A program made the translations under genes and the position numbers. From Gaertneriomyces semiglobifer (taxonomy: Eukaryota > Chytridiomycota > Chytridiomycetes > Spizellomycetales > Spizellomycetaceae): a DNA stretch of 64,000 bases. The notes under the pieces were generated by a model. The model searched no databases. It had not been told where the DNA came from and saw only the letters and a program-made list of their open reading frames with translations. The DNA lies in contig JAHLKF010000003.1 in assembly GCA_025558075.1 (NCBI GenBank), positions 1,116,001 through 1,180,000 of the forward strand, in the 5' to 3' direction. Shown here one piece after another: positions 11,330-23,100 of the stretch. Numbering within the stretch: position 1 is the stretch's first letter; the number at the start of each line of letters is the position of its first letter.

Positions 11330-12317
11330 ATGAAGTGAGTATCTCGAGCTGCGGAGTTTAGGGAGTTACATTGAATGAAGCCAGCGACGATGGATACCGA
11401 CGGAAGGAGGACTGTCACCGAGAGGGATAACATCAACAAAGTGGACTGATGTCTCGGATGGAATAATTGGTGCCCTGTGTGATACGTTCGATATATGTGA
11501 AGATTTTGGACAGAAAGTTCGCAAGCACAGACATATCCGAGATCCCGCAACCACTGTCACCGAACGCTTGCCCGGAATATGCTTATCATACTAGTGTGAA
11601 GCTACCCAAAAGGAATCAGTGAGATTGAGTGGCGCAAGTGGAATGGAGGGTTGAACCAATGCGGAACTAGAACGAATGGTTGACATTTTCGTCAATTTAG
11701 GATCGAACTTTGCAACTTCTCCGGCTTCAAGATCTACCCCGGTCACGGAAAGCTCTTTGTCAAGGGCGACTCCAGGGTGGGTTGTTTCTGCATGGAAACG
11801 CCAATTTTTTATCTCGTACTTAATGACTGCCACACCCTTTCTCTTTGGTGAAATGCAAACAGGTCTACAGGTTCATCAACGGCAAGTCCGAGTCCTACTT
11901 CCACCAGCGCCTGAAGCCGTCCAAGATCCACTGGACTGTTGTCTTCCGTCGTCTTCACAAGAAGGGTATCGCTGAGGAGGTTAGCAAGAAGAGGACCCGT
12001 CGTACCGTCAAGGCCCAGCGTGCCGTTGTTGGTGCGTCCCTCGACGTCATCAAGGCCAAGCGCTCCGTCAAGCCCGAGGTTCGTGCTGCCGAGCGTCAGG
12101 CTGCTCTCCGCGCTTCCAAGGAGAAGAAGAAGGCTGAGGAGACCAAGAAGAAGCAGGAAAAGGCCAAGGTGAGTTTGATGAAATAGCTCGAAGAATTATG
12201 AAGCACTTGTTTAACCTCTTTATGAAACAGACCGTTGCTGCTACTCGTCCTCAGTCCAAGGTCAGCAAGGCTCAACAAAGGGGTGCCCCTGTTAAGGTGA
12301 AGGCCACCTCCCGTTAA
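11330..12317 (+). CDS. RPL24: 60S ribosomal protein L24 (eL24)
   Basis: Cytosolic large-subunit ribosomal protein. Four exons: 11330-11334, 11701-11776, 11863-12168 and 12231-12317, giving 157 residues, the usual eukaryotic length. The first exon is only ATGAA, followed by a GTGAGT donor and a 366-nt intron, by far the longest in the window. The second exon restores the eL24 start (MKIELCNFSGFKIYPGHG). KSESYFHQRLKPSKIHWT and the Lys-rich C-terminal helix follow. Codon use is strongly biased to C-ending codons (GTC, AAG, CGT/CGC), as expected of a highly expressed gene and unlike its neighbours. Confidence 0.95.
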
Positions 12318-13057
12318 GAACGAGGTTTTTAATATAAAGAATCCTCCCACCCGACCCGCAATCATCCCTTCCCATGTTAGCCCGTTTGAATACAATGGAA
12401 TAGTCCCAACGAGCTGACTTTACCTGTCGACTGTGATAGTCTGACCTTTCCTTACTGCTGTAGTCGTGTGATCGCGAGTTTTACTAATCGCGTTATGTGG
12501 CATGACGAGTGGGAGGACATCATGCGGAATACTCGGAGATGTGGAGTGTACCCGCAGAGTACATTTGTGGAGTGCAGGCTGACTAGTCGAGAAGCCATGG
12601 AATTGATTAAGAGAGGAAGCGCTAGCTCATGCGAAAGCGTTGAGATAAATGGAAACGCGATGGGATTCTCGCCAAAAATGTCTGATGGGTTGGTACCTTT
12701 GATTGGCGTGGTGGAGCATGGGCTGTTCACACAAGCAGCAGGATGTAAATTCCGGGGGTTGCGGCGGAAGAACACCGCCATGAGCCCTGGACAAGGCCAG
12801 ATTTGTCCTTTTCGCATTTTCATCAGCGCCGTTGTGACTTCGCGCGCTTGCATGGTAGGATCAAAGTCACGCGAACAGCTCCGCCTTTCTGGCATCTTCT
12901 TGACAGCGAGTGCCAGACCTGTGCAGCACAAAAACTTCATATGGAAGGCAAAACCACATGATGCGAAAGCACGCTCGCCGCAGGTGCATTCCAATAGGCC
13001 ATATGGTTAAGTATGCTATATATACACGGGGTTAAGGGTACTAATGCCAACCCCAAA
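12318..13057. other. 740-bp intergenic stretch with two opposed uncharacterised ORFs
   Basis: A plus ORF (12468-13010) and a minus ORF (12994-12452) of about 180 codons each lie antisense to one another. Both begin with a non-ATG codon. The first true ATGs are 12495 (plus) and about 12940 (minus). Neither resembles a family I know and codon use does not favour one strand clearly. The stretch is otherwise the convergent spacer between RPL24 and the membrane protein. Confidence 0.4.
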
Positions 13058-14519
13058 TCAGTCGCCACAAACCAAACCGCGAGATGCTTCCACAACCGCA
13101 AAAGCTTGCTGGGTCAACACAACCAATCTTTGCTTCTGCTCATCCTCAACATCCGAAAGTCTCTCCAGGTGGCCCTGCAGCTCCCGACAGGAATCTTCAA
13201 TGACTATAAACTGAGCGCGAACCTCCGCTGTTCCGAGAGGGCGTCCTGGATTGATGGTACGTCGAAGTAATGAGGCCAATGCATCAAGACACTGAGACAG
13301 CGCCGTGCAAGTGTCCGAGGTTAAGGAATCGGAGACTTGTGAAGTCGGTGACGACCGAGCCAACGGCGAAGATGGAGCAAAAGTACTTGTGTGCACGAAG
13401 ATGAGTGTATAAACAAGCGATCTGTCGTGGTTCGCCTGTGAGTATTGGAAGCGAACGTGAGCGTAAAAGACAACAACCTACCGTATAGCTTGCACAACAT
13501 CATATATTTCTTTCAGTTTAGCTCCAGGCTTTAATCGATCCATTACTGTCCAAACCTTGATATCCCATTCATCACCGTTACCCCCCATGCACAGAAGTAC
13601 ATCCGCGATTTGCGTAACTACGTCGGCAACCTCGCCTCGTCGTCTCCAGGCAGCTCGGACAGGCCAGCACAACACCCCGACCCATACGGAGATGATGAAG
13701 GCAATGATGAGACAAACAAAACGGACGAGGGGTAAAATGTACGATCCAACATCGGTTTCTGGTGAGACGGTTTCATCATTGAAACCTCCAAACTACACAT
13801 TGAAATGGATTAGCAATCCAGGACTCCGCTTAGCGTATGGTTCACGCGGGGATACTTACAATGATTCCAACAATTGCAACTTCTGTCCATCGACTCCACC
13901 ATTCCCCTTTCCAACTTCGTAAAGCTCTCACGGTGTACACACCTAGCGATACGACTGCCCAATCGACGAAACGCTTCCATCCACCATTAGAAAATCCCAT
14001 TCCATTGCCATTGGGTATATAGCACCAAGCCAAACTCAAGCATCCGGTTATTATCAGCCCTGTGAATCGCATCGTGTACAGTTTCACACTCGTCGGTGAT
14101 TCATTTTCGAATGCGATGAGAAGACTAAAGGGTATCAATAGAAGTGCAGTAGAGAATTGTGCTACTAGTGGTTTGACGAGGACAAATATCGCGGACAGTG
14201 CAATGGCGATGGCCTCACGAGCAGCCGGTCTATTGAGGGGATGTTCGCCCCGCCATGTCCGAAATCGGGTGCGTAACGGCAAAGAGGCTAGCCTTGGAAT
14301 TCCATATTTTCTAGTTGGTCCAACAGGTTCTATCACCGGGGTAGTCGATGTGATGACCTGAATGTATGGCTGTTCCTGGTCGTGTGGGGCAGCCGGAAGG
14401 AATGGTGAGGAGGAGTTTACATCGCTGGTTCCCGCTGACCCGGACCGGTCAGGAGCGCTCGGTTCCACAACTTCTGTAGGTCCGGATGGGGTGACAACGT
14501 CCCCCTGATGCTGTGGCAT
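13058..14519 (-). CDS. predicted multi-pass membrane protein, possible aromatic-acid exporter/FUSC-like
   Basis: Three exons on the minus strand: 14519-13860, 13792-13482 and 13421-13058, giving 444 residues. A disordered Ser/Pro/Thr-rich N-terminus (about residues 1-75) precedes a basic stretch (RTRFRTWRGEHP). Hydrophobic segments follow around EAIAIALSAIFVLVKPLVAQ, ALLLIPFSLLIAF, LIITGCLSLAWCY, FVDWAVVSLGVYTV and VGSYILPLVRFVCLIIAFII. The C-terminal half is helical and soluble (GEVADVVTQIADVLL, LERLSDVEDEQKQRL). This layout recalls the ALMT/FUSC-type transporter families, but I see no decisive motif. Intron 2 needs the acceptor after CGACAG to keep frame; an upstream CACAG acceptor would truncate the protein. 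Confidence 0.6.
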
Positions 14520-15555
14520 GGAATGAACCTTCGGAAGCCAAAGGTTGTGCGGGGTTGAACCTGCGAACGCTTTCGTTTTGATCGTGTTTGGATTAAAGTT
14601 ATATTGATAAGAGCATTTAAACTTTCAAAGTTGCGAATGGCCTGGCATTTTCTCACTGCGAGGAACCTGCGAGTTCATAGACAGAGAGCGGTTCGCTCCA
14701 GGCCTTCTACTTCAGAATAAAAGATGATGGTGTGGTCTACTCGCGACGGCTCTTACTTTTCCTCATGAAAGTAAGGCTGGTAACTGTTTGGTGTCGTAGA
14801 GCAGGGGACCCTCTGTACCCTTCTGCGTGTTCTGCCCTTTCTGAGCATCATCATCAAGGATACCGGAGAAAGTAGTGCGGATAGTTGCATTCAGCACACA
14901 AATTCCTGTTCCTCTCCAAGTCGAGGTCCTCCCACTGTTGCAGGTCAAAGTAGCTAACACCTTAGGAACTAATACTGAACACTTCTGATTTTCATCTTGT
15001 GCCATGCAACTCCTTCGTGGCATGTTCCAATGACCTATGCTTTGTCCGGAGACTTCATCCGCTGTATCGTCTTACTTCTGTTCTTCACAAAGTTCCGCGA
15101 GATTCATCAAATTGACACATTGATGGATTTGGTTCTAAAGTACCGGGGATCGAGAGTTACTCGACCGTCCTGTCCCCGTCATCCATCCAGTAGCATCTTT
15201 AGGATCGGAATAATGATGTTGCCGTCCGTCTGGTTGAACTTGCCGCTGACAGATGTAGAGGCAAACTACAATTGCTTCTTCGGCTGCTGGCCAGCATGAC
15301 GGTACCTAGAAGGTGAGGAACGGACACTGATTGCAGTTGCTGATGAGCATCCCTCGATTGCGCTTCTCTCGATCATCGGGAGGTATCTTAATATAGGGAA
15401 CCCGTTGCTCGTTTATTCGAGGTCGCTGTGTGATTTAAACGTGCGACGCACTGTGGAAATTTCAATGAAGTTCTCCGCACCAGCGACTTGCTGCCAAGCA
15501 CCACACATCTTCTGAGGATTCTCTATTTATTTTTTGGAAGAAACCGGATGGAAGG
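14520..15555. other. 1-kb divergent intergenic region
   Basis: Separates the start codons of the membrane protein and CPSF2. Short ORFs (for example 14997-15299 plus) have no family resemblance. No tRNA, repeat or long palindrome was seen. It presumably holds both promoters. Confidence 0.55.
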
Positions 15556-18268
15556 ATGTCAGCTTACATCAAGTTCACCCCTCTGTCGGGCGCTCATAAT
15601 GAAGATCCGCTGTGCTACCTGCTAGAAATTGATGAAGCAAAGTTGCTGTTAGATTGTGGTTGGAGAGACGCCTTCGATCCTGAAGAATTGAACGAACTCA
15701 AAAGGTATGGTGAACTACGAGAATGAGCCAAGCTTGTGAACATCTGTAGTAGAAACCTGTCCAATAGAAAACGTATTTCTTGCTCGTACGAACTTGTGCC
15801 CAGTGACGCTGCCCTGAACTCGTTCTTTCAAACCACAGAGTTGCCAAGCATGTCGATGCTGTTTTGTTCAGCCATGCAGATATTGAACACCTCGGTGCAT
15901 ATCCCTACGCCTTGGGCAAGCTAGGCCTCAATTGCCCTTCCTATGCTACGGTGCCAATCCACGATATGGGTCAAGTGTGCATGTACGATGCCTACCAGTC
16001 AAAGTGCGATGTGCAAGAATTCAATACGTTTAATCTGGACCATGTGGATGCAGCGTTCGAGAAGATGGTACAGCTGCGTTATTCACAGCCGTATTCATTG
16101 TCAGGTGGGAAGCTTTTTCTGAAATCACTCTGATAGGGATCAATTTGTTGATCGCGAACATTCGCAGGGAAGTGCAAAGGTATAACCATTACAGCGTACG
16201 GTGCGGGTCATACTGTTGGGGGAACAGTATGGAGGATCAGAAAGGATACGGATGAGGTTGTATATGCCGTCGACTACAATCACAAAAAGGACAGGTAAGA
16301 AATCTTTTGTATGTGGCGCCATCAGCTGGAGCTGATGGAATAGTGGATAGACACCTCAACGGCACAGTCCTCATGACGAGCGACACGATATCCCGGCCAT
16401 CCGTCCTAATCACCGACTCCTATAACGCCCTCAATGACCAACCTCTCCGCAAAGTCCGTGATGCCGCTCTTCTAGATACTGTTACTGCCGCCCTTGCTGC
16501 GAATGCAAATGTACTTATACCTGTCGATTCATCTACTCGTGTTCTGGAACTGGCTTTCATTCTCGAGCAATATTGGTCCATGGAGCGTCTACAGCACCCC
16601 CTCATTTTCCTGTCTCACCAATCCTACCGCACAATGTCTCTTGCGCGAACGATGCTTGAATGGATGGGCGATGAAGTAGCGCAAGCGTTTTCTCAACGAC
16701 GAGAAGTGCCTTTCGACTTCAAGTTCCTCCGCACGCTATATAGACTGAAGGATGTTGAGAAAATTAACGGCGCTAAGTTGGTACTTGCACCCCTTAAGAG
16801 CTTAGATACCGGATGGTCGCATCAACTACTCCAGAAATGGTGCGAGGACGAGAAGAACATAATTATCCTCCCTGATCGCGGTCATCCGGATACTGTGACA
16901 CGAACATTATATGAAACTTGGAACTTATCCGCGCCCGCTCAAGATGGCGGCATTCGCTCCAGCGTGAACGTTGAACTTGATATGCCGATAACGGTGCGTT
17001 CACGGAGGTTTACGTCTAAACGGCACCTGTCAACTAACGAACAGTTCTACTACAGATTCGCACTCGTATTCCACTGGAAGGCAATGAGCTTACCGAATTC
17101 TTGGCTCGTGAACAGCAACGACGAGAAGCGGAGTCTCTGCAGCAGAAGTCCACTGGGCTGTTATCAGACGACGAATCTGATGAAGATGATGAGGGCCAGA
17201 TATCAGAGGTTGCCAACATCTTAGCAGCCGGTTTTGATATTTACGTGAAAGATCAGGTCAAGACAGCCGGATTCTTCAAACAGTCACAGTCGTATCGAAT
17301 GTTTCCCGTGCATGAAGTACGGAAACGTGTGGACGATTACGGAGAAGTCATTGACCCGGAGGTCTATATGCGTGGAGAGTATCAATACGCGCTCGCACAA
17401 AAGGAAGAAGAGATGGAAATCGACGGCGAAGAAGTGATGAAAAGAGAGTTGGAAAGTCTACGACATGAAGAGGACAAGGTGCCTAGCAAATACACGGAAT
17501 ACCCGGGCGAGCTGAAAATTCGCTGCAAAGTCATGTATATTGACTTTGAGGGTCGGACTGACGGCATGAGTATCAAAAATATCCTGGCACAAGTTCAGCC
17601 GCGCAAACTTGTAAGTGTGCTGTTGGAGACTGATCACTTCAACCATTTAACCCGTTACATCGACTAGATTTTCATACATGGCTCTGAAGACTCTACAAAT
17701 CATCTTCTAGACCACTGTTTGAATACTGAAGCTCTGACCTCAGAGGTGTTTGCGCCGCAGATCGGGGAGACAGTCAACGTTTCTGCGGCCACGAATATAT
17801 ACCAGTTGAAGTTGACGGATTCTCTGGTCTCTTCTCTAAGAATGGCCGCCGTAAGTTCATCAATGCATTATTAGTACCGTAAGCTGTATGCTGATATGCG
17901 CTCTCGCTCTGCGATAGATCAACGATTACACTCTGTCATACATCCATGGATTAATCCATGTGCCCCCGGCAAGTGTAACCACGTCTACCGCTGCGATCAT
18001 TCCAACCCTCGACTTGCTCCCGCCGCAGCAGCAACCACTTCATCCATCATTGCTCGTTGGCGATCTTAAATTGTCCTCATTTCGCAAACAGCTACAAAAC
18101 GAAGGCTTCACAACTCGGTTCGTGGGTGGAATATTGATAGTAAACGAAAGTATCATCGTCAGACGAGAAGGCGAGGAAGGTGCTTCTCAACTGATTGTTG
18201 AGGGACCGGTGGGCAGAGACTATACAAGGGTCCGTGAGCTTCTGTATGGCGGCTTCGGTGTGCTGTAG
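15556..18268 (+). CDS. CFT2: cleavage and polyadenylation specificity factor subunit 2 (CPSF100/Cft2)
   Basis: Subunit of the nuclear pre-mRNA 3'-end processing complex and partner of the CPSF73 endonuclease. Seven exons: 15556-15704, 15839-16104, 16168-16294, 16351-16993, 17056-17610, 17668-17850 and 17918-18268, giving 757 residues. It has the metallo-beta-lactamase/beta-CASP fold seen in [29 protein letters not shown] and [15 protein letters not shown], then a C-terminal domain ending [17 protein letters not shown]. The zinc signature is degenerate (SHADIEHLG instead of HxHxDH), as is usual for CPSF100 and implies no nuclease activity. An acidic [10 protein letters not shown] insert sits mid-protein. 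The start at 15556 fits the family; a closer ATG at 15548 is out of frame. Confidence 0.93.
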
Positions 18269-18451
18269 AGAACGGTTCGATAAATTCAATAGCAAACGTC
18301 TCATGGTGATTTGTTGATGCTTTACAGACAAAATTATAGATACAGTTGGGAAATTCTACACTAGCGCGGTGTCGTATGTCAGACTGAAGGCATTCTCAAA
18401 TCATGGCTCAGCACAGACCGGATTTTGTTGGTAATGAATTTAATATGCGAC

Positions 18452-19006
18452 CTAGCCCAGGTTTGCTAGCAGGGTCTTGTAAACCTTGCTGATCGGTTTA
18501 TTGTCGCTCAAACATTTCGCGACGTAATGCGCACATACTTGAGCATCCATAAGCGGGTTTGTGATGATATTGATCTTCAAATGTACAGGGGTGTCCTTGA
18601 AGATTTGCATCGCTGTTTGTGGATCGACATCTGCCCCCAATGCTTCCAGTTGACTTTTATCCAACCCATTGAGGACGTCTTTGAAGTATTTGTGACGGTT
18701 AGCTAAACTCTTTACTCGTCGTTCTTCTCGCCCCGGTGCAAGAAGGGGTTGTGCGTTACGGAAGTCAATTGTTGGGTTTTCCACTTTGGGATGTCTGAGA
18801 GGGTGGGTTTCGCTAGATTCGGATTTGGGAGCCAATACGGTGAAGTTCACCCATATGCCAGTTGTTGATGCTCGGATGTGCGGTTCTCCATGGACTGTGT
18901 GTTGAAAGATGTGTTTTACGTAGTTCGTAAGAAGCTGATGGCGGACGTTGCTCGGCCAGTTCAGCACGCCTCGGAGACGGAGAGCTAAGGGGTTCGTTCT
19001 TCCCAT
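18452..19006 (-). CDS. mitochondrial small-subunit ribosomal protein uS3-like, nuclear encoded
   Basis: Single exon, 184 residues. The N-terminus MGRTNPLALRLRGVLNWPS matches the conserved start of mitochondrial/bacterial uS3. The end (LKINIITNPLMDAQVCAHY, then PISKVYKTLLANL) matches the uS3 C-terminal domain. The middle is lineage-specific and basic. No clear mitochondrial presequence is visible with this start; an upstream exon cannot be excluded, but the frame is closed by TGA about 35 nt upstream. It is divergent from PHF5A. In many fungi rps3 is kept in the mitochondrial genome, so a nuclear copy is notable. The family assignment is moderate. Confidence 0.6.
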   Translation of the reverse strand: MGRTNPLALRLRGVLNWPSNVRHQLLTNYVKHIFQHTVHGEPHIRASTTGIWVNFTVLAPKSESSETHPLRHPKVENPTIDFRNAQPLLAPGREERRVKSLANRHKYFKDVLNGLDKSQLEALGADVDPQTAMQIFKDTPVHLKINIITNPLMDAQVCAHYVAKCLSDNKPISKVYKTLLANLG

Positions 19007-19409
19007 CGTCGCTAGACAGCAATGTGATCCAAGCCTTCTTCAACCCAACTGGCCCCTTTGTATATCGTCTCGTCTCGTCCTCTGCTGCAGTCCGCCTGCT
19101 GTTGAATAACAGGATCTGCGCCAAAAGTAAAGCTCGTCCTTAGCAACAAATTCGAATGCGAGTTTATCGATATCAAAATTTAAGGATTGTCCCAACTTTT
19201 GAAGCGTTTGCAATTCCAGATTCGAAATACGAACGACTGGCAAACGCATACGCTACGGAATTCAACTGCCCGCTACCCATTGCTGATCACCTCGGTTTGC
19301 TACCGCTGGAAGTTTTGCGGAGGTTCGATTTGTGTCGAGGCGTGCGCTCAGCTGGATCTAGAAACACAATAGAAGGGACACAGCGAATCGCAAACAAGAT
19401 CGAGCGAAC

Positions 19410-19807
19410 ATGGCTCGCCATCATCCAGATTTGATTTTTTGCAGAAAGCAGCCTGGCATTGCTATTGGTCGTCTCTGTGAGAAGTGCGATGGAAAATGTG
19501 TCATCTGCGATTCCTACGTGCGACCGGCCGAGCTTGTGAGAATATGTGATGAATGCAATTATGGATCTTACCAAGGACGATGTGTTATTTGCGGCGGGCA
19601 AGGGATCAGTGATGCTTACTATTGCAAAGAGTGTGTCGTACAGGAAAAAGACGTGAGTTTAACTTCAATACTTTCGTTGACAGCAAATGCATCGATCTTA
19701 ATCACATTTGTTAACAGAGAGATGGATGTCCGAAAATTGTAAATCTGGGGTCGTCAAAAACAGATCTGTTCTACGAACGAAAGAAATACGGCTTTAAAAA
19801 GAGGTAG
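19410..19807 (+). CDS. RDS3: SF3b complex subunit PHF5A/Rds3
   Basis: PHD-finger-like zinc protein of the U2 snRNP SF3b complex that contacts the branch site. Two exons, 19410-19652 and 19718-19807, give exactly 110 residues, the same length as human PHF5A, and nearly every block is identical to the family: [60 protein letters not shown] and the C-terminal [13 protein letters not shown]. The zinc-binding CxxC pairs are all present. The 65-nt intron sits between QEKD and RDGCPK. Confidence 0.97.
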
Positions 19808-20116
19808 CATACGTAGGAAGCACTGCAAAGCCTGTAATATTAGTTCGCCAAGTGCTTCCAGTATATTAGTGTACCAGAGTGCTCGATACTCTTCGATTGC
19901 GACACATGCCAATGGTGCCAGCACCACCTGCAATTATGTTCGATCTGGAATCAGTGGGTTTGTGGACGCGATCTGCAACCGTTTGCGCATGAGCATAGAC
20001 GTGATAGTTATCGGAAAGATTCCTCTGAGCTTTTGTAAACCTCTATGTACAACCCTTTACATTAGTACACAACGAGTATGTATGCATACTTCCATTTTCC
20101 CCTTGCGCACTCCGCA
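19808..20116. other. convergent 3' spacer RDS3 / CEP350-like
   Basis: A 309-bp spacer between two stop codons. No ORF, RNA gene or repeat worth calling was seen. Confidence 0.55.
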
Positions 20117-23100
20117 TTATACATTCCTCTTTTCACCTAGTCGTTTCAATTCCTTGACGGCACTCTCAAGACATTCCTCCCAAAGGCCCTCAGCAACTTT
20201 TTCACCTATCTCTTCCGAGCCTCCTGCCCGCCACGCCCTTTCGCTGGATTTCACCTCTCTCACAAGCAGCTGATCTAAATTCTCCCCGTTCTCGTCAACA
20301 TACGCGCTCCACTGACCGACCAGGCGCGTACACTGAGCGACAACTTGCTGTCGCGTCATACCACGCGAAGACAGGAGAGTGAGCGTTGTGGCCATTAAAG
20401 ACGTCATATCTGGGTTAAAGATACGCTGCAGGGCTTCATTGGTCAATGAATGCAGCAATAAGATCGTGTCCCGATTCAAAGGGAAGGTAGCGCGTTCTCT
20501 GGCGGGTTGAAGGTTCGAATCTTTATGATGCGTTCCATATTTTTTCTGTACGTGTCTCAAAATGCTGCCCGGTAATAGCGGCGGTCGCGTGTACAAACCG
20601 GTTGACGGTGGTGGAGGCAGATACGTCAACAGCTCGTCTCGGACAAATGCTGTGACAACCTCACTTTCAGTTACCACCTCTATGTCCTCTTCAAGTGGTA
20701 ATGCTTGTGGCGCTTGTGGAAGCGGCATATCCGAGGGGGGCACCGTAACCGCCACCTCACTTGGTGAGTCGTCTACATTAACGACTGCATTACTGGGCGC
20801 TGTCGTAGATACAGGTGGCAGTGCTGGCATGGGTGTCTCTTCAACCTCTTCGGCTTGAACGTTCACCTCACCCTCAGCCTTGCTTGCTTTTCTTGCCTCC
20901 GAAGCCCCGGAATGAAGTGTTTCCCCGATGCGTTTCACGTTGCTCATCATCTCCTTGAAAAGATCGGCAAGAATCATATCCGCAATGCTGTCTGCAACAG
21001 CAGCTGTTGACGGCACCACAGCGTGTACATTCGCTAATTTCGCTAATTCTGCTTGCAAAGCAACCATTGTCGCGACCTCCTCAGGTAGCTCGAGTGAGGC
21101 ACTGGGTAAAGTGGCAAGTGCGCCGTCGTCGGGCTCGAAACGCTCCTCGTCATATTCGGCGCCTTGATTCGCAAGGAGCCTAGGACTGGTTTCGTTTGAG
21201 ACGTTGGTTTCGACGGGTACTATATTAGGACTGCTAATGTCCGCCAACTCAGAATTCACGGGTAGAAGCTGGGGACTAATAACGTTTGAGGCGTCGGTAT
21301 CCGTGGGGAGGAGTTCAGGACTTCCGATGTCCGCCAACTCAGACTTCATGGGTAGGAGCTGGGGACTAATAACGTTTGAGGCGTCGGTATCAGTGGGAAG
21401 AAGTCTCGGGCTGCCGGTATGCGCCATGTCAGCATCTAAGGGTGGTAGGTTCGGACTGATGACATCCGCCCCATAGGTATCCACCAGCTGAGGGCTGGGC
21501 ATACCAGCTGCATCAGTGTCAACCGGCAACAAGTTCGGGCTGGCTACATCTGCCGTATTAGTATCAATCAGTGCTACGTAGGCATTGAAAGCTTCTTCTG
21601 CGTCTGTTTCAGCATGAACATCTCGGCCGACCGTGTGCTCTGCCTTGGCGTTCTCCACTGCCAAAGCGGGGCTCGCCGCATCCTGTGCGTGTTCATCGGC
21701 CCAGGCTACTGGTTCCATATGCACCTGAGCCGGCGGTGTGTCGGATATTGAAAATCGGTCTCGGTCAACGCTAAAAGACGTCGTTTCCGCGTCTTGGAAC
21801 TCATCAACGCTCTGAGATTTCACCCCGTTACCTAGCATATGCTGACTATCGTACATAGTTCTCTCGCCGATGTGTTGCTGCTGCAAGCTATCGACGCTCT
21901 TCAGAAGATCCATACTGGCTACTCGTTCGACTCCACGCTTCACCTCGGCCATCACACGACGCCTGGCAGTGATCTGAATCATCGCTTCAACGGAATCTCC
22001 CAACATCTTCAGGACAAGTTTGTCGATAGCCTCCGATGTAGTTCGGAAAGCAGGGTCAGAAGGAACTGTAGCTGGGGCTGCTAGGTCATGTAATGACGAC
22101 GCCGTATGACTGATTGCGGGTTCAACTGGCTGCGATTGCTCGGTTGTTTTAACGACCGTGGGGGACGCAACGCGCACGGCACTTTGCTCATGCACTGGGA
22201 CCTTCTGACTTGCGTCGGGGACACCGATCTGTTCGACTGTCTGTGTCAGCGGAGCTGCCAATTCTTGGTCGTGTTCCATTGAATCATCGTCGCTACTCTC
22301 TGCGATTTCCTCTGGAATGTCCTCGCTGATGCTTTGCTCAACTTCCTCCGGCGAAGATGGCTTTTGTTGAGGCGGCGCTTCCTCCGGAGCATTCTCGAAG
22401 TCATCCGCCTCATAATCGGGCAGACGCACCTCCCCAGGTATATCAACACGGTAAGATTGCTCGTCCGCCGTAGGCAAGGCGTTCATAAGCCCTCTTGAGG
22501 GCACTTCACCTGAAGAATGTATTCCTTCATCAGGAACATCTTCGTCAAAGTCAAGGTGCTGTGAGCTGTCCAATCCTTCAAGAGCCAGGTCCTGTTTCTC
22601 AGGCGCATCCGGCTGTTGCTCGAGCACGAGTTCCGCGTGTTCCATACTTGGACGCCTCATTGTCTCAACAGCATCCGCCGCATCCGGCTCTTGCTCCAGC
22701 AGGAGTTCCGTGTGTTCCCTACTTGGACGCCGCATTGTCTCAACAGCATCCGCCGCATCCGCCGCATCCGGCTCTTGCTCCAGCACGAGTTCCGTGTGTT
22801 CCCTACTTGGACGCCGCATTGTCTCGACAGCATCCGCCGCATCCGCCTTTTGCTCCAGCACGAGCTCGGAATGTTCACTTGGACGATTTGTTGTGTCAAC
22901 AGCATCCAAGGCATCTGGTGATGCTTCATCTTCATCTGACAAATCTGACAAAGCTTCCTCAATTTCTTCCGCTATGCTTTCGCTAACTTCTTCAACGCCC
23001 ACCTCATGCGCATGGCTGGTAAGTTTATGTTCAACTTCAGGAGACACTTCCGCCACCTGCGCAGCTGACATGGTCAGTGACTCCGGGGACGACTCTTGAA

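Noticed and set aside
11335..11700. Intronic snoRNA in RPL24
   Set aside because: I looked for C/D boxes and an H/ACA hairpin pair and found no convincing combination with a terminal stem.
13422..13481. Use of the nearer CACAG acceptor in the membrane protein
   Set aside because: It shifts to a frame that stops after about 35 residues of Arg/His/Leu-rich sequence; the CGACAG acceptor keeps a long open, protein-like frame.
22608..22912. CRISPR-like array
   Set aside because: The repeats are in frame, 75-87 nt long with no constant-length unique spacers, in a eukaryotic exon.
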